Positions 24,484 to 37,375 of a DNA stretch of 64,000 nucleotides are shown piece by piece; position 1 is the stretch's first letter; each line of letters begins with the position of its first letter. The DNA lies in NCBI GenBank assembly GCA_036172665.1, contig JAYKNF010000045.1, positions 1 through 64,000 of the forward strand. The letters run 5' to 3'. The translations under genes were made by a program, and so were the position numbers. The DNA comes from Prosopocoilus inquinatus (lineage: Eukaryota > Arthropoda > Insecta > Coleoptera > Lucanidae). The notes beneath the pieces are model-generated. The model searched no databases and had not been told where the DNA came from. It worked only from the letters and a program-made list of their open reading frames with translations.

Positions 24484-26118
24484 TGTGATGTATCTAATCG
24501 ATCCTTACTCATCTATCATGTTATTTGACGTTTGGATGGACTCCAGTAACCCTGACGTGAGATACGAAGTTCTCGGACGCAGCAGAAGCTGGAAATAGTT
24601 TTAAACGAAACAACACGTATTAGCGTTGTTCCTGTGATGTATCTAATCGATCCTTACTCATCTGTCATGTTATTTGACGTTTGGATGGACTCCAGTAACT
24701 CTGATGTGAGATACAAAGTTTTTGGACGCAGCAGAACCTGGAAATAGTTTTAAACGAAACAACACGCATTAGCGTTGTTCCTGTGATGTATCTAATCGAT
24801 CCTTACTCATCTATCATGTTATTTGGCGTTTCGATGGACTCCAGTAGCTCTGATGTGAGATACGACGTTTTCGGACGCAGCAGAAGCTGGAAATAGTCTT
24901 AAACGAAGCAACACGTATTAGCGTTGTTCCTGTGATGTATCTAATCGATCCTTACTCATTTATCATGTTATTTGACGATTGGATGGACTCCAGTAACTCT
25001 GAAGAGAGACACAAAGATTTCGGACGCAGCAGAAGCTGGAAATAGTTTTGAACGAAGCAACAAGTATTAGCGTTATTCCTGTGCTGCATCTAATCGATCC
25101 TTACTCATATATCATGTTATTTGGCGTATCGATGGACTCCAGTAGCTCTGATATGAGATACGACGTTTTCGGACGCAGCAGAAGCTGGAAATAGTTTTGA
25201 ACGAAACAACACGCATTAGCGTTGTTCCTGTGATGTATCTAATCGATCCTTACTCATCTATCATGTTATTTGGCGTTTCGATGGACTCCAGTAGCTCTGA
25301 TGTGAGATACGACGTTTTCGGACGCAGCAGAAGCTGGAAATAGTTTTAAACGAAACAACACGTATTAGCGTTGTTCCTGTGATGTATCTAATCGATCCTT
25401 ACTCATCTATCATGTTATTTGACGTTTGGATGGACTCCAGTAACTCTGATGAGAGACACAAAGATTTCGGACGCAGCAGAAGCTGGAAATAGTTTTGAAC
25501 GAAGCAACACGTATTAGCGTTGTTTCTGTGATGTATCTAATCGATCCTTACTCATCTATCATGTTATTTGACGTTTGGATGGACTCCAGTAACCCTGACG
25601 TGAGATACGAAGTTCTCGGACGCAGCAGAAGCTGGAAATAGTTTTAAACGAAACAACACGCATTAGCGTTGTTCCTGTGATGTATCTAATCGATCCTTAC
25701 TCATCTATCATGTTATTTGGCGTTTCGATGGACTCCAGTAACTTAGATGTGAGATACGAAGTTCTCGGACGCAGCTGAAGCTAGAAATAGTTTTAAACGA
25801 AACAACACGCATTAGCGTTGTTCCTGTGATGTATCTAATCGATCCTTACTCATCTATCATGTTATTTGGCGTTTCGATGGACTCCAGTAGCTCTGATGTG
25901 AGATACGACGTTTTCTGAGGCAGCAGAAGCTGGAAATAGTTTTAAACGAAACAACACGCATTAGCGTTGTTCCTGTGATGTATCTAATCCTTACTCATCT
26001 ATCATGTTATTTGACGTCTCGATGGACTCCAGTAATTCTAATGTGAGAAACGAAATTTTCTGACGCAGCAGAAGCTGGAAATAGTTTTGAACGAAACAAC
26101 ACGTATTAGCGTTGTTCC
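24484..26118 (-). repeat. 11-monomer derivative of the preceding unit
   Basis: It matches the preceding unit but lacks two monomers: offset 1933 in its first part and 1635 (11 x 149 - 4) in its second, for example aatccttac at 24351 and 25986. It inherited the 4-bp loss, which shows the direction and order of events: small deletion first, tandem duplication next, two-monomer loss in one copy. Confidence 0.87.
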
Positions 26119-26460
26119 TGTGATGTATCTAGTCGATCCTTACTCATCTATCATGTTATTTGACGTTTCGATGGACTCCAGTAACTCTAATGTGAGATAC
26201 GAAATTTTCGGACGCAGCAGAAGCTGGAAATAGTTTTAAACGAAACAACACGCATTAGCGTTGTTCCTGTGATGTATCTAATCGATCCTTACTTATCTAT
26301 CATGTTATTTGACGTTTGGATGGACTCCAGTAACCCTGACGTGAGATACGAAGTTCTCGGACGCAGCAGAAGCTGGAAATAGTTTTAAACGAAACAACAC
26401 GTATTAGCGTTGTTCCTGTGATGTATCTAATCGATCCTTACTCATCTATCATGTTATTTG
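25650..26460 (-). repeat. Segment of D/C/A monomers, first of three copies
   Basis: The marker tctagtcgatcc lies at 26131, with copies at 28515 (offset 2384, 16 monomers) and 29708 (a further 1193, eight monomers plus one inserted base). The order is H, D with ctgaggcag, then aattctaatg, C, A. Confidence 0.82.
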
Positions 26461-28033
26461 ACGTTTGGATGGACTCCAGTAACTCTGAAGAGAGACACAA
26501 AGATTTCGGACGCAGCAGAAGCTGGAAATAGTTTTGAACGAAGCAACACGTATTAGCGTTATTCCTGTGCTGCATCTAATCGATCCTTACTCATATATCA
26601 TGTTATTTGGCGTATCGATGGACTCCAGTAGCTCTGATGTGAGATACGACGTTTTCGGACGCAGCAGAAGCTGGAAATAGTTTTGAACGAAACAACACGT
26701 ATTAGCGTTGTTCCTGTGATGTATCTAATCGATCCTTACTCATCTATCATGTTATTTGACGTTTGGATGGACTCCAGTAACTCTGATGAGAGACACAAAG
26801 ATTTCGGACGCAGCAGAAACTGGAAATAGTTTTAAACGAAACAACACGCATTAGCGTTGTTCCTGTGATGTATCTAATCGATCCTTACTCATCTATCATG
26901 TTATTTGACGTTTCGATGGACTCCAGTAATTCTAATGTGAGAAACGAAATTTTCGGACGCAGCAGAAGCTGGAAATAGTTTTAAACGAAACAACACGCAT
27001 TAGCGTTGTTCCTGTGATGTATCTAATCGATCCTTACTTATCTATCATGTTATTTGACGTTTGGATGGACTCCAGTAACTCTAATGTGAGATACGAAATT
27101 TTCGGACGCAGCAAAAGCTGGAAATAGTTTTAAACGAAACAACACGCATTAGCGTTGTTCCTGTGATGTATCTAATCGATCCTTACTTAGCTACTATGTT
27201 ATTTGACGTTTCGATGGACTCCAGTAACTCTAATGTGAGATACGAAATTTTCGCACGCAGCAGAAGCTGGAAATAGTTTTAAACGAAACAACACGCATTA
27301 GCGTTGTTCCTGTGATGTATCTAATCGATCCTTACTTATCTATCATGTTATTTGACGTTTGGATGGACTCCAGTAACCCTGACGTGAGATACGAAGTTCT
27401 CGGACGCAGCAGAAGCTGGAAATAGTTTTAAACGAAACAACACGTATTAGCGTTGTTCCTGTGATGTATCTAATCGATCCTTACTCATCTATCATGTTAT
27501 TTGACGTTTGGATGGACTCCAGTAACTCTGATGTGAGATACAAAGTTTTTGGACGCAGCAGAACCTGGAAATAGTTTTAAACGAAACAACACGCATTAGC
27601 GTTGTTCCTGTGATGTATCTAATCGATCCTTACTCATCCATCATGTTATTTGGCGTTTCGATGGACTCCAGTAGCTCTGATGTGAGATACGACGTTTTCT
27701 GAGGCAGCAGAAGCTGGAAATAGTTTTAAACGAAACAACACGCATTAGCGTTGTTCCTGTGATGTATCTAATCGATCCTTACTCATCTATCATGTTATTT
27801 GACGTTTCGATGGACCCCAGTAATTCTAATGTGAGAAACGAAATTTTCGGACGCAGCAGAAGCTGGAAATAGTTTTAAACGAAACAACACGCATTAGCGT
27901 TGTTCCTGTGATGTATCTAATCGATCCTTACTTATCTATCATGTTATTTGACGTTTGGATGGACTCCAGTAACTCTAATGTGAGATACGAAATTTTCGGA
28001 CGCAGCAGAAGCTGGAAATAGTTTTAAACGAAA

Positions 28034-28844
28034 CAACACGCATTAGCGTTGTTCCTGTGATGTATCTAATCGATCCTTACTCATCTATCATGTTATTTGG
28101 CGTTTCGATGGACTCCAGTAACTTAGATGTGAGATACGAAGTTCTCGGACGCAGCTGAAGCTAGAAATAGTTTTAAACGAAACAACACGCATTAGCGTTG
28201 TTCCTGTGATGTATCTAATCGATCCTTACTCATCTATCATGCTATTTGGGGTTTCGATGGACTCCAGTAGCTCTGATGTGAGATACGACGTTTTCTGAGG
28301 CAGCAGAAGCTGGAAATAGTTTTAAACGAAACAACACGCATTAGCGTTGTTCCTGTGATGTATCTAATCGATCCTTACTCATCTATCATGTTATTTGACG
28401 TCTCGATGGACTCCAGTAATTCTAATGTGAGAAACGAAATTTTCTGACGCAGCAGAAGCTGGAAATAGTTTTGAACGAAACAACACGTATTAGCGTTGTT
28501 CCTGTGATGTATCTAGTCGATCCTTACTCATCTATCATGTTATTTGACGTTTCGATGGACTCCAGTAACTCTAATGTGAGATACGAAATTTTCGGACGCA
28601 GCAGAAGCTGGAAATAGTTTTAAACGAAACAACACGGCATTAGCGTTGTTCCTGTGATGTATCTAATCGATCTTTACTTATCTATCATGTTATTTGACGT
28701 TTGGATGGACTCCAGTAACCCTGATGTGAGATACGAAGTTCTCGGACGCAGCAGAAGCTGGAAATAGTTTTAAACGAAACAACACGTATTAGCGTTGTTC
28801 CTGTGATGTATCTAATCGATCCTTACTCATCTATCATGTTATTT
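28034..28844 (-). repeat. Segment of D/C/A monomers, second copy
   Basis: This is the counterpart of 25650-26460. It has the full cgat that copy 1 lacks near 25985, and one extra g in aacacggcatt near 28636. That extra base explains the odd 1193-bp distance to the third copy. Confidence 0.82.
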
Positions 28845-29011
28845 GACATTTGGATGTACTCCAGTAACTCTGATCTGAGATACAAAGTTTTTGGACGCAG
28901 CAGAACCTGGAAATAGTTTTAAACGAAACAACACGCATTAACGTTGTTCCTGTGATGTATCTAATCGATCCTTACTCATCCATCATGTTATTTGGCGTTT
29001 CGATGGACTCC
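28660..29011 (-). repeat. Dispersed duplicate, partner at 39207-39558
   Basis: The rare pair gatctgag (28872 and 39419) and cattaacgttg (28935 and 39482) is shared at offset 10547. That is 70 x 149 plus 117, and 117 is the sum of the six extra 20-bp segments less the 3-bp loss near 38540. So the two places once lay 70 monomers apart in register. Confidence 0.83.
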
Positions 29012-29299
29012 AGTAGCTCTGATGTGAGATACGACGTTTTCTGAGGCAGCAGAAGCTGGAAATAGTTTTAAACGAAACAACACGCATTAGCGTTGTTCCT
29101 GTGATGTATCTAATCGATCCTTACTCATCTATCATGTTATTTGACGTTTCGATGGACTCCAGTAATTCTAATGTGAGAAACGAAATTTTCGGACGCAGCA
29201 GAAGCTGGAAATAGTTTTAAACGAAACAACACGCATTAGCGTTGTTCCTGTGATGTATCTAATCGATCCTTACTTATCTATCATGTTATTTGACGTTTG

Positions 29300-29825
29300 G
29301 ATGGACTCCAGTAACTTAGATGTGAGATACGAAGTTCTCGGACGCAGCTGAAGCTAGAAATAGTTTTAAACGAAACAACACGCATTAGCGTTGTTCCTGT
29401 GATGTATCTAATCGATCCTTACTCATCTATCATGTTATTTGGCGTTTCGATGGACTCCAGTAGCTCTGATGTGAGATACGACGTTTTCTGAGGCAGCAGA
29501 AGCTGGAAATACTTTTAAACGAAACAACACGCATTAGCGTTGTTCCTGTGATGTATCTAATCGATCCTTACTCATCTATCATGTTATTTGACGTTTCGAT
29601 GGACTCCAGTAATTCTAATGTGAGAAACGAAATTTTCTGACGCAGCAGAAGCTGGAAATAGTTTTGAACGAAACAACACGTATTAGCGTTGTTCCTGTGA
29701 TGTATCTAGTCGATCCTTACTCATCTATCATGTTATTTGACGTTTCGATGGACTCCAGTAACTCTAATGTGAGATACGAAATTTTCGGACGCAGCAGAAG
29801 CTGGAAATAGTTTTAAACGAAACAA
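29300..29825 (-). repeat. Segment of D/C/A monomers, third, shorter copy
   Basis: H at 29313, D with ctgaggcag, aattctaatg, and C after tctagtcgatcc at 29708 follow the same order as at 28120 onwards. It diverges after C. Confidence 0.8.
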
Positions 29826-30233
29826 CACGCATTAGCGTTGTTCCTGTGATGTATCTAATCGATCCTTACTCATCTATCATGTTATTTGGCGTTTCGATGG
29901 ACTCCAGTAACTTAGATGTGAGATACGAAGTTCTCGGACGCAGCTGAAGCTAGAAATAGTTTTAAACGAAACAACACGCATTAGCGTTGTTCCTGTGTAG
30001 TATCTAATCGATCCTTACTTATCTATCATGTTATTTGACGTTTGAATGGACTCCAGTAACCATGACGTGAGATACGAAGTACTCGGACGCAGCAGAACCT
30101 GGAAATAGTTTTAAACGAAACAACACGCATTAGCGTTGTTCCTGTGATGTATCTAATCGATCCTTACTCATCTATCATGTTATTTGGCGTTTCGATGGAC
30201 TCCAGTAACTTAGATGTGAGATACGAAGTTCTC

Positions 30234-30273
30234 GGACGCAGCTGAAGCTAGAAGGACGCAGCTGAAGCTAGAA
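30234..30273 (-). repeat. 20-bp internal expansion, two units
   Basis: The segment ggacgcagctgaagctagaa inside an H monomer is present twice in tandem, at 30234 and 30254. Ordinary H monomers have it once. The inner agctgaagct is itself a partly self-complementary run, which may favour slippage. Confidence 0.95.
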
Positions 30274-30728
30274 ATAGTTTTAAATGAAACAACACGTATT
30301 AGCGTTGTTCCTGTGCTGTATCTAATCGATCCTTACTCATCTATCATGTTATTTGACGTTTAGATGGACTCCAGTAACCCTGACGTGAGATACGAAGTTC
30401 TCGGACGCAGCAGAAGCTGGAAAGAGTTTTAAACGAAACAACACATATTAGCGTTGTTCCTGTGATGTATCTAATCGATCCTTACTCATCTATCATGTTA
30501 TTTGACGTTTGGATGGACTCCAGTAACTCTGATGTGAGATACAAAGTTTTTGGACGCAGCAGAAGCTGGAAATAGTTTTGAACTAAACAACACGTATTAG
30601 CGCTGTTCCTGTGATGTATCTAATCGATCCTTACTTAGCTACTATGTTATTTGACGTTTCGATGGACTCCAGTAACTTTGATGTGAGATACGAAGTTCTC
30701 GGACGCAGCAGAAGCTGGAAATAGTTTT

Positions 30729-31613
30729 AAATGAAATAACACGTATTAGCGTTGTTCCTGTGATGTATCTAAACGATCCTTACTTATCTAACATGTTATT
30801 TGACGTTTGGATGGACTCCAGTAAGTCTGATGTGAGATACAAAGTTTTTGGACGCAGCAGGAGCTGGAAATAGTTTTAAACGAAACAACACGCATTAGCG
30901 TTGTTCCTGTGATGTATCTAATCGATCCTTACTTAGCTACTATGTTATTTGACGTTTCGATGGACTCCAGTAACTCTAATGTGAGATACGAAATTTTCGC
31001 ACGCAGCAGAAGCTGGAAATAGTTTTAAACGAAACAACACGCATTAGCGTTGTTCCTGTGATGTATCTAATCGATCCTTATTCATCTATCATGTTATTTG
31101 GCGTTTGGATGGACTCCAGTAACTCTGATGTGAGATACAAAGTTTTTGGACGCAGCAGGAGCTGGAAATAGTTTTAAACGAAACAACACGTATTAGCGTT
31201 ATTCCTGTGCTGCATCTAATCGATCCTTACTCATATATCATGTTATTTGGCGTATCGATGGACTCCAGTAGCTCTGATGTGAGATACGACGTTTTCGGAC
31301 GCAGCAGAAGCTGGAAATAGTTTTAAACGAAACAACACGTATTAGCGTTGTTCCTGTGATGTATCTAATCGATCCTTACTCATCTATCATGTTATTTGAC
31401 GTTTGGATGAACTCCAGTAACTCTGATGAGAGACACAAAGATTTCGGACGCAGCAGAAGCTGGAAATAGTTTTGAACGAAGCAACACGTATTAGCGTTCT
31501 TTCTGTGATGTATCTAATCGATCCTTACTCATCTATCATGTTATTTGACGTTTGGATGGACTCCAGTAACCCTGACGTGAGATACGAAGTTCTCGGACGC
31601 AGCAGAAGGTGGA
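30729..31613 (-). repeat. Seven-variant cassette, copy 2
   Basis: It has the same order and internal spacing as 21776-22660, at offset 8953. That equals 60 x 149 plus 13, and the 13 is fully explained by the indels I saw between them (+20, -4, -4, +1). Private spellings are ggatgaactcc near 31405, cgttctttctg near 31495 and gaaggtgg near 31606. Confidence 0.87.
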
Positions 31614-32488
31614 AATAGTTTTAAACGAAACAACACGTATTAGCGTTGTTCCTGTGATGTATCTAATCGATCCTTACTCATCTATCATGTTATTTGACGT
31701 TTGGATGGACTCCAGTAGCTCTGATGTGAGATACGACGTTTTCTGAGGCAGCAGAAGCTGGAAATAGTTTTAAACGAAACAACACGCATTAGCGTTGTTC
31801 CTGTGATGTATCTAATCGAACCTTACTCATCTATCATGTTATTTGACGTTTCGATGGACTCCAGTAATTCTAATGTGAGAAACGAAATTTTCGGACGCAG
31901 CAGAAGCTGGAAATAGTTTTAAACGAAACAACACGCATTAGCGTTGCTCCTGTGATGTATCTAATCGATCCTTACTTATCTATCATGTTATTTGACGTTT
32001 GGATGGACTCCAGTAACTCTAATGTGAGATACGAAATTTTCGGACGCAGCAGAAGCTGGAAATAGTTTTAAACGAAACAACACGCATTAGCGTTGTTCCT
32101 GTGATGTATCTAATCGATCCTTACTCATCTATCATGTTATTTGGCGTTTCGATGGACTCCAGTAACTTAGATGTGAGATACGAAGTTCTCGGACGCAGCT
32201 GAAGCTATAAATAGTTTTAAACGAAACAACACGCATTAGCGTTGTTCCTGTGTAGTATCTAATCGATCCTTACTTATCTATCATGTTATTTGACGTTTGG
32301 ATGGACTCCAGTAACCCTGACGTGAGATACGAAGTACTCGGACGCAGCAGAACCTGGAAATAGTTTTAAACGAAACAACACGCATTAGCGTTGTTCCTGT
32401 GATGTATCTAATCGATCCTTACTCATCTATCATGTTATTTGGCGTTTCGATGGACTCCAGTAACTTAGATGTGAGATACGAAGTTCTC

Positions 32489-32548
32489 GGACGCAGCTGA
32501 AGCTAGAAGGACGCAGCTGAAGCTAGAAGGACGCAGCTGAAGCTAGAA
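32489..32548 (-). repeat. 20-bp internal expansion, three units
   Basis: The same segment is present three times, at 32489, 32509 and 32529. The three units look identical. Confidence 0.95.
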
Positions 32549-32705
32549 ATAGTTTTAAATGAAACAACACGTATTAGCGTTGTTCCTGTGCTGTATCTAA
32601 TCGATCCTTACTCATCTATCATGTTATTTGACGTTTAGATGGACTCCAGTAACCCTGACGTGAGATACGAAGTTCTCGGACGCAGCAGAAGCTGGAAATA
32701 GTTTT

Positions 32706-33590
32706 AAATGAAATAACACGTATTAGCGTTGTTCCTGTGATGTATCTAAACGATCCTTACTTATCTAACATGTTATTTGACGTTTGGATGGACTCCAGTA
32801 AGTCTGATGTGAGATACAAAGTTTTTGGACGCAGCAGGAACTGGAAATAGTTTTAAACGAAACAACACGCATTAGCGTTGTTCCTGTGATGTATCTAATC
32901 GATCCTTACTTAGCTACTATGTTATTTGACGTTTCGATGGACTCCAGTAACTCTAATGTGAGATACGAAATTTTCGCACGCAGCAGAAGCTGGAAATAGT
33001 TTTAAACGAAACAACACGCATTAGCGTTGTTCCTGTGATGTATCTAATCGATCCTTATTCATCTATCATGTTATTTGGCGTTTGGATGGACTCCAGTAAC
33101 TCTGATGTGAGATACAAAGTTTTTGGACGCAGCAGGAGCTGGAAATAGTTTTAAACGAAACAACACGTATTAGCGTTATTCCTGTGCTGCATCTAATCGA
33201 TCCTTACTCATATATCATGTTATTTGGCGTATCGATGGACTCCAGTAGCTCTGATGTGAGATACGACGTTTTCGGACGCAGCAGAAGCTGGAAATAGTTT
33301 TAAACGAAACAACACGTATTAGCGTTGTTCCTGTGATGTATCTAATCGATCCTTACTCATCTATCATGTTATTTGACGTTTGGATGGACTCCAGTAACTC
33401 TGATGAGAGACACAAAGATTTCGGACGCAGCAGAAGCTGGAAATAGTTTTGAACGAAGCAACACGTATTAGCGTTGTTTCTGTGATGTATCTAATCGATC
33501 CTTACTCATCTATCATGTTATTTGACGTTTGGATGGACTCCAGTTACCCTGACGTGAGATACGAAGTTCTCGGACGCAGCAGAAGCTGGA
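32706..33590 (-). repeat. Seven-variant cassette, copy 3
   Basis: It matches the other copies. The preceding monomer is family A rather than the E-like monomer before copies 1, 2, 4 and 6. The F monomer ends caggaactgg, and A reads agttaccct near 33542. Confidence 0.87.
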
Positions 33591-34018
33591 AATAGTTTTA
33601 AACGAAACAACACGTATTAGCGTTGTTCCTGTGATGTATCTAATCGATCCTTACTCATCTATCATGTTATTTGACGTTTGGATGGACTCCAGTAACTCTG
33701 ATGTGAGATACAAAGTTTTTGGACGCAGCAGAACCTGGAAATAGTTTTAAACGAAACAACACGCATTAGCGTTGTTCCTGTGTTGTATCTAATCGATCCT
33801 TACTCATCTATCATGTTATTTGGCGTTTCGATGGACTCCAGTAGCTCTGATGTGAGATACGACGTTTTCGGACGCAGCAGAAGCTGGAAATAGTTTTAAA
33901 CGAAACAACACGCATTAGCGTTGTTCCTGTGTTGTATCTAATCGATCCTTACTCATCTATCATGTTATTTGGCGTTTCGATGGACTCCAGTAACTTAGAT
34001 GTGAGATACGAAGTTCTC

Positions 34019-34058
34019 GGACGCAGCTGAAGCTAGAAGGACGCAGCTGAAGCTAGAA
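34019..34058 (-). repeat. 20-bp internal expansion, two units
   Basis: Units lie at 34019 and 34039. It is the 3785-bp counterpart of the expansion at 30234. Confidence 0.95.
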
Positions 34059-34513
34059 ATAGTTTTAAATGAAACAACACGTATTAGCGTTGTTCCTGTG
34101 CTGTATCTAATCGATCCTTACTCATCTATCATGTTATTTGACGTTTAGATGGACTCCAGTAACCCTGACGTGAGATACGAAGTTCTCGGACGCAGCAGAA
34201 GCTGGAAAGAGTTTTAAACGAAACAACACATATTAGCGTTGTTCCTGTGATGTATCTAATCGATCCTTACTCATCTATCATGTTATTTGACGTTTGGATG
34301 GACTCCAGTAACTCTGATGTGAGATACAAAGTTTTTGGACGCAGCAGAAGCTGGAAATAGTTTTGAACTAAACAACACGTATTAGCGCTGTTCCTGTGAT
34401 GTATCTAATCGATCCTTACTTAGCTACTATGTTATTTGACGTTTCGATGGACTCCAGTAACTTTGATGTGAGATACGAAGTTCTCGGACGCAGCAGAAGC
34501 TGGAAATAGTTTT

Positions 34514-35398
34514 AAATGAAATAACACGTATTAGCGTTGTTCCTGTGATGTATCTAAACGATCCTTACTTATCTAACATGTTATTTGACGTTTGGATGGA
34601 CTCCAGTAAGTCTGATGTGAGATACAAAGTTTTTGGACGCAGCAGGAGCTGGAAATAGTTTTAAACGAAACAACACGCATTAGCGTTGTTCCTGTGATGT
34701 ATCTAATCGATCCTTACTTAGCTACTATGTTATTTGACGTTTCGATGGACTCCAGTAACTCTAATGTGAGATACGAAATTTTCGCACGCAGCAGAAGCTG
34801 GAAATAGTTTTAAACGAAACAACACGCATTAGCGTTGTTCCTGTGATGTATCTAATCGATCCTTATTCATCTATCATGTTATTTGGCGTTTGGATGGACT
34901 CCAGTAACTCTGATGTGAGATACAAAGTTTTTGGACGCAGCAGGAGCTGGAAATAGTTTTAAACGAAACAACACGTATTAGCGTTATTCCTGTGCTGCAT
35001 CTAATCGATCCTTACTCATATATCATGTTATTTGGCGTATCGATGGACTCCAGTAGCTCTGATGTGAGATACGACGTTTTCGGACGCAGCAGAAGCTGGA
35101 AATAGTTTTAAACGAAACAACACGTATTAGCGTTGTTCCTGTGATGTATCTAATCGATCCTTACTCATCTATCATGTTATTTGACGTTTGGATGAACTCC
35201 AGTAACTCTGATGAGAGACACAAAGATTTCGGACGCAGCAGAAGCTGGAAATAGTTTTGAACGAAGCAACACGTATTAGCGTTGTTTCTGTGATGTATCT
35301 AATCGATCCTTACTCATCTATCATGTTATTTGACGTTTGGATGGACTCCAGTAACCCTGACGTGAGATACGAAGTTCTCGGACGCTGCAGAAGGTGGA
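34514..35398 (-). repeat. Seven-variant cassette, copy 4
   Basis: It lies at offset 3785 from copy 2 and shares its ggatgaactcc and gaaggtgg spellings, so these two are sister copies. A private change is gacgctgcag near 35381. Confidence 0.87.
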
Positions 35399-36273
35399 AA
35401 TAGTTTTAAACGAAACAACACGTATTAGCGTTGTTCCTGTGATGTATCTAATCGATCCTTACTCATCTATCATGTTATTTGACGTTTGGATGGACTCCAG
35501 TAGCTCTGATGTGAGATACGACGTTTTCTGAGGCAGCAGAAGCTGGAAATAGTTTTAAACGAAACAACACGCATTAGCGTTGTTCCTGTGATGTATCTAA
35601 TCGATCCTTACTTATCTATCATGTTATTTGACGTTTGGATGGACTCCAGTAACTCTGATGTGAGATACGACGTTTTCGGACGCAGCAGAAGCTGGAAATA
35701 GTTTTAAACGAAACAACACGCATTAGCGTTGCTCCTGTGATGTATCTAATCGATCCTTACTTATCTATCATGTTATTTGACGTTTGGATGGACTCCAGTA
35801 ACTCTAATGTGAGATACGAAATTTTCGGACGCAGCAGAAGCTGGAAATAGTTTTAAACGAAACAACACGCATTAGCGTTGTTCCTGTGATGTATCTAATC
35901 GATCCTTACTCATCTATCATGTTATTTGGCGTTTCGATGGACTCCAGTAACTTAGATGTGAGATACGAAGTTCTCGGACGCAGCTGAAGCTAGAAATAGT
36001 TTTAAACGAAACAACACGCATTAGCGTTGTTCCTGTGTAGTATCTAATCGATCCTTACTTATCTATCATGTTATTTGACGTTTGGATGGACTCCAGTAAC
36101 CCTGACGTGAGATACGAAGTACTCGGACGCAGCAGAACCTGGAAATAGTTTTAAACGAAACAACACGCATTAGCGTTGTTCCTGTGATGTATCTAATCGA
36201 TCCTTACTCATCTATCATGTTATTTGGCGTTTCGATGGACTCCAGTAACTTAGATGTGAGATACGAAGTTCTC

Positions 36274-36333
36274 GGACGCAGCTGAAGCTAGAAGGACGCA
36301 GCTGAAGCTAGAAGGACGCAGCTGAAGCTAGAA
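36274..36333 (-). repeat. 20-bp internal expansion, three units
   Basis: Units lie at 36274, 36294 and 36314. It is the 3785-bp counterpart of the expansion at 32489. Confidence 0.95.
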
Positions 36334-36490
36334 ATAGTTTTAAATGAAACAACACGTATTAGCGTTGTTCCTGTGCTGTATCTAATCGATCCTTACTCAT
36401 CTATCATGTTATTTGACGTTTAGATGGACTCCAGTAACCCTGACGTGAGATACGAAGTTCTCGGACGCAGCAGAAGCTGGAAATAGTTTT

Positions 36491-37375
36491 AAATGAAATA
36501 ACACGTATTAGCGTTGTTCCTGTGATGTATCTAAACGATCCTTACTTATCTAACATGTTATTTGACGTTTGGATGGACTCCATTAAGTCTGATGTGAGAT
36601 ACAAAGTTTTTGGACGCAGCAGGAACTGGAAATAGTTTTAAACGAAACAACACGCATTAGCGTTGTTCCTGTGATGTATCTAATCGATCCTTACTTAGCT
36701 ACTATGTTATTTGACGTTTCGATGGACTCCAGTAACTCTAATGTGAGATACGAAATTTTCGCACGCAGCAGAAGCTGGAAATAGTTTTAAACGAAACAAC
36801 ACGCATTAGCGTTGTTCCTGTGATGTATCTAATCGATCCTTATTCATCTATCATGTTATTTGGCGTTTGGATGGACTCCAGTAACTCTGATGTGAGATAC
36901 AAAGTTTTTGGACGCAGCAGGAGCTGGAAATAGTTTTAAACGAAACAACACGTATTAGCGTTATTCCTGTGCTGCATCTAATCGATCCTTACTCATATAT
37001 CATGTTATTTGGCGTATCGATGGACTCCAGTAGCTCTGATGTGAGATACGACGTTTTCGGACGCAGCAGAAGCTGGAAATAGTTTTAAACGAAACAACAC
37101 GTATTAGCGTTGTTCCTGTGATGTATCTAATCGATCCTTACTCATCTATCATGTTATTTGACGTTTGGATGGACTCCAGTAACTCTGATGAGAGACACAA
37201 AGATTTCGGACGCAGCAGAAGCTGGAAATAGTTTTGAACGAAGCAACACGTATTAGCGTTGTTTCTGTGATGTATCTAATCGATCCTTACTCATCTATCA
37301 TGTTATTTGACGTTTGGATGGACTCCAGTAACCCTGACGTGAGATACGAAGTTCTCGGACGCAGCAGAAGCTGGA
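36491..37375 (-). repeat. Seven-variant cassette, copy 5
   Basis: It lies at offset 3785 from copy 3 and shares its caggaactgg spelling, so those two are sisters. A private change is ctccattaag near 36580. Confidence 0.87.

Larger units (their letters stand above)
30130..33912 (-). repeat. 25-monomer higher-order repeat (3785 bp), copy 1
   Basis: It matches 33915-37697 at offset 3785, which is 25 x 149 plus three extra 20-bp segments. Anchors are the 20-bp expansions (30234/34019 and 32489/36274), cttattc (31077/34862 and 33054/36839) and gtgttgtat (near 33780/37565). The unit consists of related halves of 13 and 12 monomers, each holding one seven-variant cassette and one expanded H monomer. 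Confidence 0.92.
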
